Of a stretch of 64,000 nucleotides of DNA, positions 51,228 to 62,049 are shown piece by piece. Where the stretch lies: positions 1-64,000 of the forward strand of contig NZ_JOIR01000033.1 in assembly GCF_000720115.1 (NCBI RefSeq), read 5' to 3'. Each line of letters starts with the position of its first letter. The stretch's first letter is position 1. Made by a program: the position numbers and the translations under genes. The DNA is from Streptomyces sp. NRRL F-2580. GTDB taxonomy: Bacteria; Actinomycetota; Actinomycetes; Streptomycetales; Streptomycetaceae. Below the pieces are notes generated by a model. It was not told where the DNA came from and searched no databases. It saw only the letters and a program-made list of their open reading frames with translations.

Positions 51228-51651
51228 CGACCGCTGCCTCGGGCGCCACCGCGGGGACAGGGGGACCGGGGGCCGCGGACAAGTGCGGCTGCGATCGACC
51301 AGCCCCGGAGCATCTGCCGGCGCACGACGAGTACGGCCAGGCGGACTCGCCGGTTGATCTCCGCTCGGTACTGGCGCGCGTACTGCCTGCTCCGCGCGTA
51401 CTGTCGGCTCGCGTACTGCTCCAGCGTCGCGGAGGCGGGCGTCGCGAAGGCCGCGCCGAACCGATGCGGGTGTCCGGCCTCGGTCAGCCGCTCCAGACAC
51501 GGGATTCGGCCGGAAGCTGTGCAGGTGGCGCGTCGTCATGTCGATGACCATCACCTGCCGGCGTGCCGTTCGCGGCCGATCACTGATGACACGGTCGCTT
51601 CCCCGGCCCCAGTGCACACGGGCCACGGCGGCCACCCCATCCGGGCCCGGT
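51228..51651. other. 424-bp stretch without a recognised gene
   Basis: Both strands have open frames, but none with a recognisable motif or ribosome site. The segment 51376-51423 contains three imperfect copies of CGCGTACTG. The region is probably untranslated or holds a decayed gene. Confidence 0.4.
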
Positions 51652-51684
51652 GATCAGCAGGCGGGCTTTTTTCAGCCGCTGATC
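51652..51684 (-). terminator. Terminator overlapping the monooxygenase stop
   Basis: GATCAGCGGC at the end of the coding region pairs with GCCTGCTGATC downstream (ten pairs, one bulge); six A residues follow the stop within the loop. It probably ends the FAD monooxygenase transcript. Confidence 0.5.
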
Positions 51685-53135
51685 GTGGCCGCATAGGAGG
51701 CCAGGCCCTCCGCGGTCGTCCCGGCCCAGCCGACATAGCCGTCGGGGCGGATCAGGAACACCCCGTCCCCGTACGCCTCGTACGAGGGGATCCGGACGGT
51801 GCGGACGTCCGCGAGTCCGGGGAGTGCGGACGGGTCCGGCGGACCCGGCACCTCGGCACCGGCACCGGCACCGGCACCGACCGTCAGCAGCGTCCAGTGC
51901 GTTCCACGGAGCTCGTCGAAGAGCCGGAGGCCGCCGCGCACCCCGTCCGGTGCGCGGTCACCCGCCCGCAGGGCCTCCTCGGCCAGGCCGTGACGGGTCT
52001 CCACCGCGAGGGTCGAGGTCCGGTAGCCGATGCCGAGCTGCCGGGTGGCCTCGCCGCGCCGGGCCTCGCCGCGGTGGATGCGGGTGGACAGGCCGAGCAT
52101 GGCGGCGGCGACCGGCATGCGCTCCTCCTCGTAGGAGTCGAGCAGCGATGCGCGCGCTTCCCCGCTCAGTACGGCGGCCAGCTTCCAGCCCAGGTTGTAC
52201 GCGTCCTGGACGCTGGTGTTGAGTCCCTGTCCGCCCGCGGGCGAGTGCACGTGCGCGCTGTCTCCGGCGAGGAACACCCGCCCGTCGCGGAAGCGGTCGG
52301 CCATCGCGGCCCGCGGCCGGAAGTCCGAGGCCCACCGCACCTCCGTCACGTCGCCGGGCGCGAGGTGTGAGCGGGCGCCGACGACCTTGCGGATCCCGTC
52401 GAGCGAGAGGTCCGGCTCGGTGCCCTCCGGGAACCCCGCCACCACCTGGAACTCGTCGGTCGAGGCCAGGGGCCAGATGGCGAGGTAGCCCCCGCCCTCG
52501 GCCGGAGGGAAGACGTGCATGTGGTCGCGGTCGAGGCCCTCTATCCGGACGTCGGCGACCAGCATCGGGCTCGGGTCCACGGTCTCGCCGGTCATGCCGA
52601 TGCCCAGCGCCCGCCGGACGGTGGACCGGCCGCCGTCCGCTGCCACGGCGTACCGCGCCCGGACGGGCGGCCCGGAGACGAAGGCGGCCGTCACTCCCTC
52701 CGGGTCCTGCTCGATGCCGGCCAGCTCCCGGCCGAAGGTGATCTCCCCGCCCAGCTCCGCGAGCCGCGCGGCGAGGATCTCCTGCGTCCGCCACTGCGGC
52801 ACCATCCAGGGCTCGGCGTACGGGGCGCCCTCGGTCGGCTCGGCCGCGTCGAACATCCGGTGCTCGCCGGTGCGGACGCCGTCCTGCCAGATCACGCCGA
52901 CCGGGTACGAGGCTCCGGCCGCCCGGATCGCGTCGTGCACGCCGAGGTCGTCGAGCACCTCCAGGGTGCGGGGCTGCAACCCTTTGCCGCGCGATCCTGG
53001 GAAGAGGGCACCGGCCCGCTCGACGACGAGGGCATCGACTCCGCGCCGGGCGAGGTCGATGGCCAGCGCGAGCCCGGTGGGGCCGGCTCCGACGATGAGC
53101 ACGTCGGTGTGCTGTGCGGGGGCATGCGTGTTCAC
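51672..53135 (-). CDS. FAD-dependent aromatic monooxygenase (PheA/TfdB type)
   Basis: A 487-residue class A flavoprotein hydroxylase. It has the Rossmann motif VGAGPTGLALAIDLARRG, the DG motif region AVAADGGRSTVRRALG and the GD motif VFLAGDSAHVHSPAGGQGLN. The C-terminal thioredoxin-like domain is typical of phenol hydroxylase-like and rifampicin monooxygenase-like enzymes. It hydroxylates an aromatic compound with NAD(P)H and oxygen, either in catabolism, polyketide tailoring or drug inactivation. GTG 53135 is behind AAGGAG. It is divergent from a TetR-class repressor with two operators between them. Confidence 0.88.
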   Translation of the reverse strand: MNTHAPAQHTDVLIVGAGPTGLALAIDLARRGVDALVVERAGALFPGSRGKGLQPRTLEVLDDLGVHDAIRAAGASYPVGVIWQDGVRTGEHRMFDAAEPTEGAPYAEPWMVPQWRTQEILAARLAELGGEITFGRELAGIEQDPEGVTAAFVSGPPVRARYAVAADGGRSTVRRALGIGMTGETVDPSPMLVADVRIEGLDRDHMHVFPPAEGGGYLAIWPLASTDEFQVVAGFPEGTEPDLSLDGIRKVVGARSHLAPGDVTEVRWASDFRPRAAMADRFRDGRVFLAGDSAHVHSPAGGQGLNTSVQDAYNLGWKLAAVLSGEARASLLDSYEEERMPVAAAMLGLSTRIHRGEARRGEATRQLGIGYRTSTLAVETRHGLAEEALRAGDRAPDGVRGGLRLFDELRGTHWTLLTVGAGAGAGAEVPGPPDPSALPGLADVRTVRIPSYEAYGDGVFLIRPDGYVGWAGTTAEGLASYAATISG

Positions 53136-53144
53136 GGCATTCTC

Positions 53145-53159
53145 CTTAACGTTGTTAAG
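53145..53159. promoter_or_regulatory. Operator 1 of the TetR/monooxygenase pair
   Basis: CTTAAC GTT GTTAAG, a perfect 6-3-6 palindrome ten bases upstream of the monooxygenase start. Same core as the site at 53181-53195, centres 36 bp apart. Confidence 0.78.
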
Positions 53160-53180
53160 TGGTGCGATCACCAGCTTGCA

Positions 53181-53195
53181 TTTAACGGTGTTAAA
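53181..53195. promoter_or_regulatory. Operator 2 of the TetR/monooxygenase pair
   Basis: TTTAAC GGT GTTAAA, a perfect 6-3-6 palindrome nine bases before the regulator start. Binding would block the regulator promoter, giving autorepression. Confidence 0.78.
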
Positions 53196-53204
53196 CTGTC
53201 AAGC

Positions 53205-53855
53205 GTGGCAACCCGGAAACCCCCCAAGCTGGACAAGAAGCAGGCCGTCGACACCGCGCTGCGGCTGCTGAACGAGGTCGGCCTCGACGGACTGACCCTG
53301 CGCGCGATCGCCAAGGAGCTGGACGTCCAGGCGCCCGCCCTCTACTGGCACTTCAAGAACAAGCAGGAACTCCTCGACGAGATGGCCACCGAGATGTACC
53401 GCCGGATGGTCGCCGGGCAGCGGATCCCCTCCGGCACCACCTGGCAGGAACAGCTGATGGTCTTCAACGCGGGGCTGCGGGCCGCCCTGCTCGGCTACCG
53501 CGACGGCGCCAAGGTCTACAGCGGCTCCCGCTTCACCGGCACCGAGCACGCGGTCCAGCTGGAGGAGAACCTCCGCGCCTTCGTCGAAGCCGGCTTCGAG
53601 CCCACCCAGGCCGTACGGGCCCTCACCACGGCCTACTACTTCACGCTGGGCTTCGTCACCGAGGAACAAGGGGTCGAACCCCTGCCGGGTGACCGCCGCG
53701 ACGGCTTCGACGTCGACGAACGCGCCGCGCGCATGGCGGACTTCCCCCTGGCCGCCGCCGCGGGAGCCGAACTCTTCCAGGACTTCACCACGGGGTTCGA
53801 GGAGGGCATGCGCCTGCTCATCGCGGGCATCGAGGCGCGCTACGGCATCGCCTGA
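53205..53855 (+). CDS. TetR-class repressor
   Basis: A 216-residue regulator. The helix-turn-helix (about residues 10-55: AVDTALRLLNEVGLDGLTLR, then VQAPALYWHFKNKQELLDEM) and especially the C-terminal domain (YRDGAKVYSGSRF, TTAYYFTLGFVTEEQ) resemble the classical tetracycline repressor, more than the general TetR superfamily. This suggests a ligand of similar, polycyclic or aromatic type. The GTG start has no ribosome site, so the transcript may be leaderless. It is divergent from the monooxygenase gene and likely represses it until its ligand appears. Confidence 0.88.
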   Translation: MATRKPPKLDKKQAVDTALRLLNEVGLDGLTLRAIAKELDVQAPALYWHFKNKQELLDEMATEMYRRMVAGQRIPSGTTWQEQLMVFNAGLRAALLGYRDGAKVYSGSRFTGTEHAVQLEENLRAFVEAGFEPTQAVRALTTAYYFTLGFVTEEQGVEPLPGDRRDGFDVDERAARMADFPLAAAAGAELFQDFTTGFEEGMRLLIAGIEARYGIA

Positions 53856-53917
53856 CCCGTCGTCACGGCCGACGCCGCCCGCACGCGCCGGGGCGGTCCC
53901 CGGCGTTCACGCCCCCA

Positions 53918-54313
53918 TCAGACGTCCGTGCCCGGATCCGGGTCCGGGTCCGTGCCTGTGCCTGTACCTGTGTCCGTGCCCGGGGGCGGTGCGGCGACGG
54001 CGCCCAGGGCCCGACTGGCGTCCAGCCACACCCCCTCGAACGCCTCGGCCGAGAGCGTCCCGGCGTGCGGAGCCTCCTCCCAACCCGCGAGTCCGGCCTC
54101 GGTGACACGGCCGTACCGCTGCTCGTAGCGGCTCACGGTGGCGATGTCCGCGCGCTCCTGGAAGCGGAGGACCTCGTCCAGGGAGGCGGCGGTCACCGGG
54201 GTGCCGTCATCGCCCCGCACCTCCACCTGTCGGAGCACGCGCCCCTCGTCGTCACCCTCGAAGTACTGCCACAGACCGCGGCTTTCGTCGTAGGTGCGGA
54301 TCCACATCACCAT
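53918..54313 (-). CDS. Hypothetical protein with GTD repeat tail
   Basis: A 131-residue soluble protein. The first 100 residues look globular (MWIRTYDESRGLWQYFEGDD, LDEVLRFQERADIATVSRYE), and the C terminus is a low-complexity repeat of Gly-Thr-Asp and Pro-Asp pairs (GTDTGTGTGTDPDPDPGTD). No family is recognised. The ATG at 54307 is an alternative start. Codon use supports a real gene. Confidence 0.6.
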   Translation of the reverse strand: MVMWIRTYDESRGLWQYFEGDDEGRVLRQVEVRGDDGTPVTAASLDEVLRFQERADIATVSRYEQRYGRVTEAGLAGWEEAPHAGTLSAEAFEGVWLDASRALGAVAAPPPGTDTGTGTGTDPDPDPGTDV

Positions 54314-54375
54314 GGCACCACGCTCGCACAGGTGCGGGCGTAGGCTTCGCCCATCGGCACGGCGGGGCGGAGCAC

Positions 54376-56532
54376 ATGACGATGGAAACGGCAGACACGG
54401 CGGGGACGGCAGGGATCTGGGGGGCGACCCTCGATTCGGTCGTGGTCTACGCGCAGGGGGCCCTCTGCCGTCGCCTGGCCCGGGGCAGCGTGCCGCCCGA
54501 CGGCCGGGTACGGGTGCCGGGGCTGCCCCGCTCGCTGGATCCGGGCTCGCTGCGGGCCCGCGTCCTGGGCGCTCCCGGGGTGCGCGTCACCGAGGCCCGG
54601 GTGGAGGTCGAGGCCGAACCGCTCGGCGCGGGCACGCCCGACGCCCTGCGGCGCGAGGTCGAGCGGCTGGCCGACGCGCACGCCGCGGCGCAGGGACGCC
54701 GGAACCGGCAGCTCAGCCTGATCGAAGAGGTCCGGTCGCTCCACCCCGTGCCGCCTCCCCGCAAGCGTGACGACCCGCACCGCCGCACCCCCGTCGACGC
54801 GTGGCTGGAGCTGGCCGACTTCGTCGACGAGCGGCTGGCGGGACTGCACGCCCGCCTCGCGGAGCTGGAGGAGGCACTGCGCACCGCCGAGCACGAGTTC
54901 TCCGTCGCCGCCGACCGGCTCGCGCGCGCCTCCACCGACGCGCCCTCCTCGCACGTGCAGACCACGCTCTGCGCGGCCTTGGCCCTCGTGGGCGCCGGCG
55001 AGGACGAGGTGGAACTGGAGCTGGAGTACGGGGTGCCGGGCGCCGTCTGGGTGCCGGCCTACCGGCTCACCCACCGTCAGGGCGACGACAGCGGGCACCT
55101 GGTGCTGCGCGCCTCGGTCGCCCAGCGGACCGGCGAGGACTGGACCGGGGTGCGCATCGCCCTGGCCACCGCCGACCTCCGGCGCCGCACCGACCTGCCG
55201 AAGCTCCGCTCGGTCCGGATCGGACGCCGTCAGCCCGCCCCCGCGCCCTCCGGCTGGCGTGAGCCTCCCGCGGGGCTCGCCGGCCTGTTCGCCGGGTACG
55301 AGGCGGCCGGCCCGCGCCCGGTCACGGCCGCCGGCGGCGCGACTGCCGGGGCCGGTTCCGACCTCCTGGCCGCCGCGGCCCGCCTGCCTTCGGGGGCTTC
55401 CACGACTTCGGTGACTTCGGTGACCTCCGTGGGCGGCTCCGCGTACGGTCCCGTTCCGCCACCGCCGCCTCCCCCACCGCCGCCCGCACCGCAGGGCTAC
55501 GGCGGCGCGATGCCCGACTTCGCGCTGCCGGCCCCCTCGCAGCCCGCCGCCTCGCGGCCGGGCGGCAGGGCACGTTCCGCCGCCCGTTCCTTCGCCGGGG
55601 CCCCCGCCGCCATGCCACCCGCCGCCATGGCACCCGCGGCTCCCGCGGCCCCGGGCGGAGCCCCGCCGCCGCCCCGTCCGGAGCCGGTGGCCGGTCCGCC
55701 GCAGCCGAGCGGCGCCGAGCTCGACTACGCCGCCCTCGTCCTGTGCGGCCCCGACGAGCCGGGCGGCCGCCGGGGCCGGCTCTTCCCGGCCTCGCCCGTC
55801 GACCCGGTGGCGGCCGAGTGCCGACGCCGCGCCGAAACGGTGGCCTCGCTGCCGCTGCCCGGACAGTCCGTGCGGCCCCGCGAGTCGGCGGGGTCCTTCG
55901 ACCACCGCTTCGACGCCACCGCACGCGCCGACGTCCCGTCGGACGGCACCTGGCACACCGTCACCGTCGCCGAGGTCCCGGTCGGCCTGCGCACCGAGTA
56001 CCTCTGCGTGCCGTCCGTGGAGCAGACCGTGTACGCCACGCTGGTGCTCTCCAACGCCACCGACCAGGCACTGCTGGCCGGCCCGGTCGAGGTCGTCGTC
56101 GACGACGCGTTCCTGCTGACCGCCGCGCTGCCCACGCTCGCCCCCGGCGGGGTCCGCCGGGTCGGGCTCGGGGCCGCCGAAGGCATCCGGGTCACCCGCC
56201 GTACGAACCTGCGCGAGTCGACCTCGGGCCTGCGCAACAACACCACCGTGCTCGATCACCGCGTGCACGTGGAGCTGGCCAACCGGCTGGCGCGGCCCGT
56301 CGCGGTCGAAGTCCGCGAGCGGGTCCCGGTCACCTCCGAGCCGGACGTCCGCATCGAGGAACGGGCCGACTGGACGGCGCCCGAGGAGGGCACGGGGCCC
56401 GAACACCACGCTCCGGGCACCCGCGTCTGGCGGCTGGACCTGCCCGCAGGCGCCACCGCCGCCCTCGACGGCGGCTACGAGATCCGCATCCCGACCGGCA
56501 AGGCCCTGGCCGGCGGCAACCGCAGGAGCTGA
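54376..56532 (+). CDS. DUF4139 (MuiA-like) protein with proline-rich insert
   Basis: A 718-residue protein of the mucoidy-inhibitor MuiA type. An N-terminal DUF4140-like segment (DSVVVYAQGALCRRLARGSV) is followed by a coiled coil (about 90-190) and a DUF4139 domain, which begins VPGAVWVPAYRLT and resumes at about residue 450 (AALVLCGPDEPG). Into the domain is inserted a disordered stretch with ten consecutive prolines near residue 363 and Ala/Pro-rich sequence. No signal peptide is clear. The function is unknown. The next gene is a paralogue eight bases downstream. Confidence 0.82.
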   Translation: MTMETADTAGTAGIWGATLDSVVVYAQGALCRRLARGSVPPDGRVRVPGLPRSLDPGSLRARVLGAPGVRVTEARVEVEAEPLGAGTPDALRREVERLADAHAAAQGRRNRQLSLIEEVRSLHPVPPPRKRDDPHRRTPVDAWLELADFVDERLAGLHARLAELEEALRTAEHEFSVAADRLARASTDAPSSHVQTTLCAALALVGAGEDEVELELEYGVPGAVWVPAYRLTHRQGDDSGHLVLRASVAQRTGEDWTGVRIALATADLRRRTDLPKLRSVRIGRRQPAPAPSGWREPPAGLAGLFAGYEAAGPRPVTAAGGATAGAGSDLLAAAARLPSGASTTSVTSVTSVGGSAYGPVPPPPPPPPPPAPQGYGGAMPDFALPAPSQPAASRPGGRARSAARSFAGAPAAMPPAAMAPAAPAAPGGAPPPPRPEPVAGPPQPSGAELDYAALVLCGPDEPGGRRGRLFPASPVDPVAAECRRRAETVASLPLPGQSVRPRESAGSFDHRFDATARADVPSDGTWHTVTVAEVPVGLRTEYLCVPSVEQTVYATLVLSNATDQALLAGPVEVVVDDAFLLTAALPTLAPGGVRRVGLGAAEGIRVTRRTNLRESTSGLRNNTTVLDHRVHVELANRLARPVAVEVRERVPVTSEPDVRIEERADWTAPEEGTGPEHHAPGTRVWRLDLPAGATAALDGGYEIRIPTGKALAGGNRRS

Positions 56533-56540
56533 CGCACCCC

Positions 56541-58103
56541 ATGTCCACGGCCCCGAAGCCGATCGCCCTCCCCGTCACCGCCGTCACCTGTCTCGAGGAC
56601 CGCGCCCATGTCGAGCGCACCGCCGTGCTCGACCTGGAGGCCGGGGTCCAGCGACTGCGGCTCGGCCCGGTCAGTGCGCTGGCCGTCGACCGCACCCTCC
56701 ATGCCGAGCTGACCGCCGAACACCCGGCGACCGTGCTCGACGTGCGGATCGTCCGCGGCTGGACCCCGCGCGGACCGCTGCCGTCCGCCGACGAGGACTC
56801 CGCGCTGCGCCACCGCGTACACGCCCTCGAAGAGGAGCGGCTGGCCGAGGAGCAGCGGCGCGACCGGCTGCGCGCCCGCCTCGACCTGCTCGGCCGCCTC
56901 ACCGCCGACCTGCTGCGGGACATCGGCGAGGGCGCCGGCTCGGGGGAGGCCGAACGGCCCCGCTGGGCCCGCGAACTGGACCGGCTGGACGCCGAGCGCG
57001 ACACGTACGGCGAGCGACTGCGCACCGTGGAGGCCCGCCTGGCCGCCCTCGGCACCGAACTCGGGGCCGTTCAGCGGGCCATGGACCTCTCCGAGGAGGA
57101 GCCCGCCGAGCTGCTCGGCCATGTCGAGCTGACGGTGGAGACGGCGGCCGCCGGGCCGGTCGGGCTGCGTCTGAGCCACCTCACGCCGTGCGCGCTGTGG
57201 CGGCCCGCCTACCGGGCCGTGCTCGAAGGGGACGCCCTCACCCTGGAGACGGACGCGGTCGTCTGGCAGCGCACCGGCGAGGACTGGTCGGACGTCCGGC
57301 TGACCCTGTCGACGGCACGTTCCGCGCTGGCCACCGACCCGCCGCGGCTGGACGAGGACCGGCTGACCCTCAAGGACCGCTCCGCGGCGGAGCGCCGCAC
57401 GGTCGACGTCGAGCTGCGCGAGGAGGAGATCGGGGCCCTCGGCCCGGCCCCGGTGCTCGGCCTGCCCGGGGTGGACGACGGCGGCGAGGCGCGCGTACTG
57501 CACTCCCCCGCGCCGGTCTCCGTACCCGGGGACGGCCGCGCCCACCGGGTGCCGGTCTCCGTCTTCACCACGGCCGCGAGCAGCGAGTACGCCTGCTCAC
57601 CGGAGGTGTCGCCGCTGGTCACCCAGGTGGTGCGGTTCGACAACCTGTCCGGGCACGCGCTGCTCGCCGGGCCGGTGGACCTGGTCCGCGGCAGCGGTTT
57701 CAGCGGCCGCGGCACGCTGGACTTCACCACTCCGGGCACCCCCGTCGAGCTCGCCTTCGGCAGCCGCGACGACCACGGGGTGGTGCGGGAGGCCGAGGAG
57801 ACCCGCGATTCGGCCGGGATCATGCAGCGGACCGTGGTCACCCGCACGGTCCGGCTGCACCTGTCCCGGTTCTCCGCCCCCGGCGAGCGCGGTGACCGGG
57901 TGGTCGTGGTCCGGGAGCGGATCCCGGTCTCCGAGGTCTCGGCGGTGGAGGTGCGGCTGCGGAAGGAGGCCTGTTCCCCGCCGCCCGAGGTGGTCGACGC
58001 CGACGGGATCGTCCGCTGGGACGTCGCCCTCCCGCCCGGCGGCCGGCGCACGGTCACCCTGGTCTACGAGCTGTCGGCGAGCTCCAAGGTCGCCGGGCTC
58101 TGA
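56541..58103 (+). CDS. DUF4139 (MuiA-like) protein, paralogue
   Basis: A 520-residue paralogue of the preceding protein without the proline-rich insert. Order: DUF4140-like N terminus (VTAVTCLEDRAHVERTAVLD), a long charged coiled coil (about 90-180, EEERLAEEQRRDRLRARLDL), and a DUF4139 domain (CALWRPAYRAVLEGDALTLE, WQRTGEDWSDVRLTLSTARS, ERIPVSEVSAVEV). The start at 56541 is eight bases after the previous stop, with AGGAG inside that gene, so they form an operon. The two proteins may form a hetero-oligomer; this is inference. Confidence 0.82.
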   Translation: MSTAPKPIALPVTAVTCLEDRAHVERTAVLDLEAGVQRLRLGPVSALAVDRTLHAELTAEHPATVLDVRIVRGWTPRGPLPSADEDSALRHRVHALEEERLAEEQRRDRLRARLDLLGRLTADLLRDIGEGAGSGEAERPRWARELDRLDAERDTYGERLRTVEARLAALGTELGAVQRAMDLSEEEPAELLGHVELTVETAAAGPVGLRLSHLTPCALWRPAYRAVLEGDALTLETDAVVWQRTGEDWSDVRLTLSTARSALATDPPRLDEDRLTLKDRSAAERRTVDVELREEEIGALGPAPVLGLPGVDDGGEARVLHSPAPVSVPGDGRAHRVPVSVFTTAASSEYACSPEVSPLVTQVVRFDNLSGHALLAGPVDLVRGSGFSGRGTLDFTTPGTPVELAFGSRDDHGVVREAEETRDSAGIMQRTVVTRTVRLHLSRFSAPGERGDRVVVVRERIPVSEVSAVEVRLRKEACSPPPEVVDADGIVRWDVALPPGGRRTVTLVYELSASSKVAGL

Positions 58104-58105
58104 GC

Positions 58106-58534
58106 TCACGCGTGCGGCGTGCCTGAAGCGCAGGAGGGGCACAGCCCGCGGTAGGTGACCTCGGCCTCGGACACCGTGTAGCCGAAGCGTTCCTCCGCGG
58201 GAAGGCCGACCAGGGGGTCACCGGTCGGGTGGACGTCGCGGATGAGGCCGCAGCCGGAGCACACCAGGTGCTGGTGCGGATGGTGGGCGTTGGGGTCGTA
58301 GCGTTTGGCTCGGCCGTGCACGGAGACCTCCACGACCTCACCGAGCGCCACCAGTTCGCCCAGCGTGTTGTAGACGGTGGCCCGGGAGATCTCGGGCAGC
58401 CGCTCCGCCGCGCGGACGTGCACCTCGTCGGCCGTGAGGTGCACGTGCTCCCCGTCGAGGACCTCCGCCACGACACGCCGCTGGGACGTCATGCGCCGGC
58501 CGCGTCCTCGCAGCCGCTCCGTCAGGTCACTCAT
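58106..58534 (-). CDS. Fur-family peroxide-type regulator (FurA/CatR-like)
   Basis: A 142-residue metal-dependent repressor. The winged helix contains SRATVYNTLGELVALGEVVE, and the dimer/metal domain has HHPHQHLVCSGCGLIRDV with one CxxC and a second CPSC near the C terminus (structural zinc). It sits divergently beside katG, the usual arrangement for FurA/CatR regulators, which are inactivated by peroxide and release catalase expression. Its end is two bases from the DUF4139 operon end. Confidence 0.9.
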   Translation of the reverse strand: MSDLTERLRGRGRRMTSQRRVVAEVLDGEHVHLTADEVHVRAAERLPEISRATVYNTLGELVALGEVVEVSVHGRAKRYDPNAHHPHQHLVCSGCGLIRDVHPTGDPLVGLPAEERFGYTVSEAEVTYRGLCPSCASGTPHA

Positions 58535-58652
58535 GCCGGTCCACCTCTCCCTTGCGCGCCGGGCCGGAAAACAATTCCCGTTCCACTTCCGCTTCCGTCA
58601 CCCTCTGCGTGTTCTCGTGGCTGCGCGGTCTGCGGTGCGCGACCATACGGAC

Positions 58653-58676
58653 GCCGATACACGCTCGATTATCGGC
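58653..58676. promoter_or_regulatory. Inverted repeat in the furA-katG gap, candidate operator
   Basis: GCCGATA and TATCGGC, perfect seven-base arms separated by ten bases, lie about 48 bases before the katG start and 119 before the regulator start. This is a plausible binding site for the Fur-type regulator, but it does not match a consensus I can recall. Confidence 0.4.
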
Positions 58677-58687
58677 GCCGTTCGTGA

Positions 58688-60913
<2,226 letters not shown>

Positions 60914-60917
60914 GCCC

Positions 60918-60955
60918 GAGGTCCCGGCCGGCCCGCACCGGCCGGCCGGGACCTC
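60918..60955 (+). terminator. katG terminator
   Basis: GAGGTCCCGGCCGGCC and its exact complement, 16 pairs around a six-base loop, four bases after the stop codon. Confidence 0.85.
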
Positions 60956-61019
60956 GCGATCCGACCGGTGCGCGTGGTGGCGCCCGGGCACCGCGCGGTC
61001 GCAGGGCTAGGCTCGGCGC

Positions 61020-61376
61020 ATGGCACTGGAGTGGGAGCAGCTCGTCGTCGACGCCGGGGACCCGGCCACCCTCGGACACTGGTGGGCGCAGGCCCTGGGG
61101 TGGGTCGTCGTGAACGACGATCCGGACGAGTACGAGATCCGGCCGGCCCCCGACCGGCTGCCGGGGCTGGTCTTCGTACCGGTGCCGGACGCCAAGACGG
61201 TGAAGAACCGCCTCCACCTCGACTTCCGCCCCGACGACCAGGAGGCGGAGGTACGCCGCCTGCTGGCGCACGGCGCGCGCCCGGCCGACGTCGGGCAGGG
61301 CCCCGACGTGACGTGGGTCGTGCTCGCCGACCCGGAGGGCAACGAGTTCTGCGTCCTGGCCCCACGCCGCACCTGA
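61020..61376 (+). CDS. VOC-superfamily (glyoxalase-like) protein
   Basis: A 118-residue protein of the vicinal-oxygen-chelate fold. It reads LVVDAGDPATLGHWWAQALG, LPGLVFVPVPDAKTVKNRLH, LDFRPDDQEAEVRRLLAHGA and ADPEGNEFCVLAP at the end, as in glyoxalase-like domain proteins of actinomycetes. The metal site residues are not all clear and the substrate is unknown. It is a single gene with its own terminator overlapping the stop. Confidence 0.85.
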   Translation: MALEWEQLVVDAGDPATLGHWWAQALGWVVVNDDPDEYEIRPAPDRLPGLVFVPVPDAKTVKNRLHLDFRPDDQEAEVRRLLAHGARPADVGQGPDVTWVVLADPEGNEFCVLAPRRT

Positions 61377-61402
61377 CCGGGCGGACCCACCGCCCGATCA
61401 GG
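61372..61402 (+). terminator. Terminator overlapping the VOC gene stop
   Basis: CCTGACCGGGCGG pairs with CCGCCCGATCAGG (13 positions, one mismatch) around a five-base loop; a short T stretch follows. Confidence 0.65.
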
Positions 61403-61449
61403 CGGGTTTCGGGGCAGGGTTGCGCCCCTGGTCAGACGGACCAGGGGGA

Positions 61450-62035
61450 GAGAACGCGCGGGTCGCGGACGTACGCGCAGTAGCTTCCCGTGCGGATCGT
61501 GCGGTCGAGGCGGTCGGGAGCTCGCGGGCCGCATCCCGTGCCGTCTCCACGTCGCCGCGGGCCAGGGCGATCCGCACCTGGGCGTCCAGCAGTGGTGCCC
61601 GGCGCAGCCCGGTGGTGGGGGGCAGCTCCTTCGACGGCACGGGCAGCGGCCGCGCCAGTGCCTCCCGGATCGAGGCGGCCGCCGTGTCGATGTCGTCGGC
61701 GGCGGGCCGGACGAGCGAGAGCCCGGGTTCGGGATCCCATCCGAGGCGGTGCGCGGCGAGCAGCGCCTCCTCGGCACCGCTCAGGTCGCCGCCCCGCAGC
61801 CGGATCCGGCCCAGGAGCTGTCGGTCAGCGGCCAGCCCAGCTCTCGGCGGAGGTAAGGGCGCAGCTCGTCGCAGGCCCGCAGCACCTGCTGCTCGGCGCC
61901 GGCGCACTGGCCGCGCGGGCGCAGAATCTCGGCCCGGTGCACCCGGCACCGGCCGTGCAGGCTGCCGATCGCGTCCCGACCGCCGCGCCCGGCAGGCGGC
62001 GTGCCTGCCGGGCGCCGGGGCCGGGCACCGCGGAC
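61450..62035 (-). pseudogene. Decayed TPR-type transcriptional regulator fragment
   Basis: The minus strand contains two pieces of a helical-repeat (TPR) region in different frames: GRCRVHRAEILRARG, ACDELRPYLRRELGWPLTD, then after a frame change near 61817 RIRLRGGDLSGAEEALLAAH and SIREALARPLPVPSKELPP. The pattern resembles the middle of LuxR/AAA-type regulators of streptomycetes, which usually have 700-1,000 residues. The ATPase and DNA-binding parts are missing. No start codon is present. The gene was probably lost by deletion and frameshift. Confidence 0.65.
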
Positions 62036-62049
62036 CGGCTACGGACCGG

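Noticed and set aside
51354..51653. Frame with YWRAYCLLRAYCRLAYC repeats
   Set aside because: The repetition comes from imperfect CGCGTACTG repeats in the DNA. There is no ribosome site and no family, so I do not call a gene.
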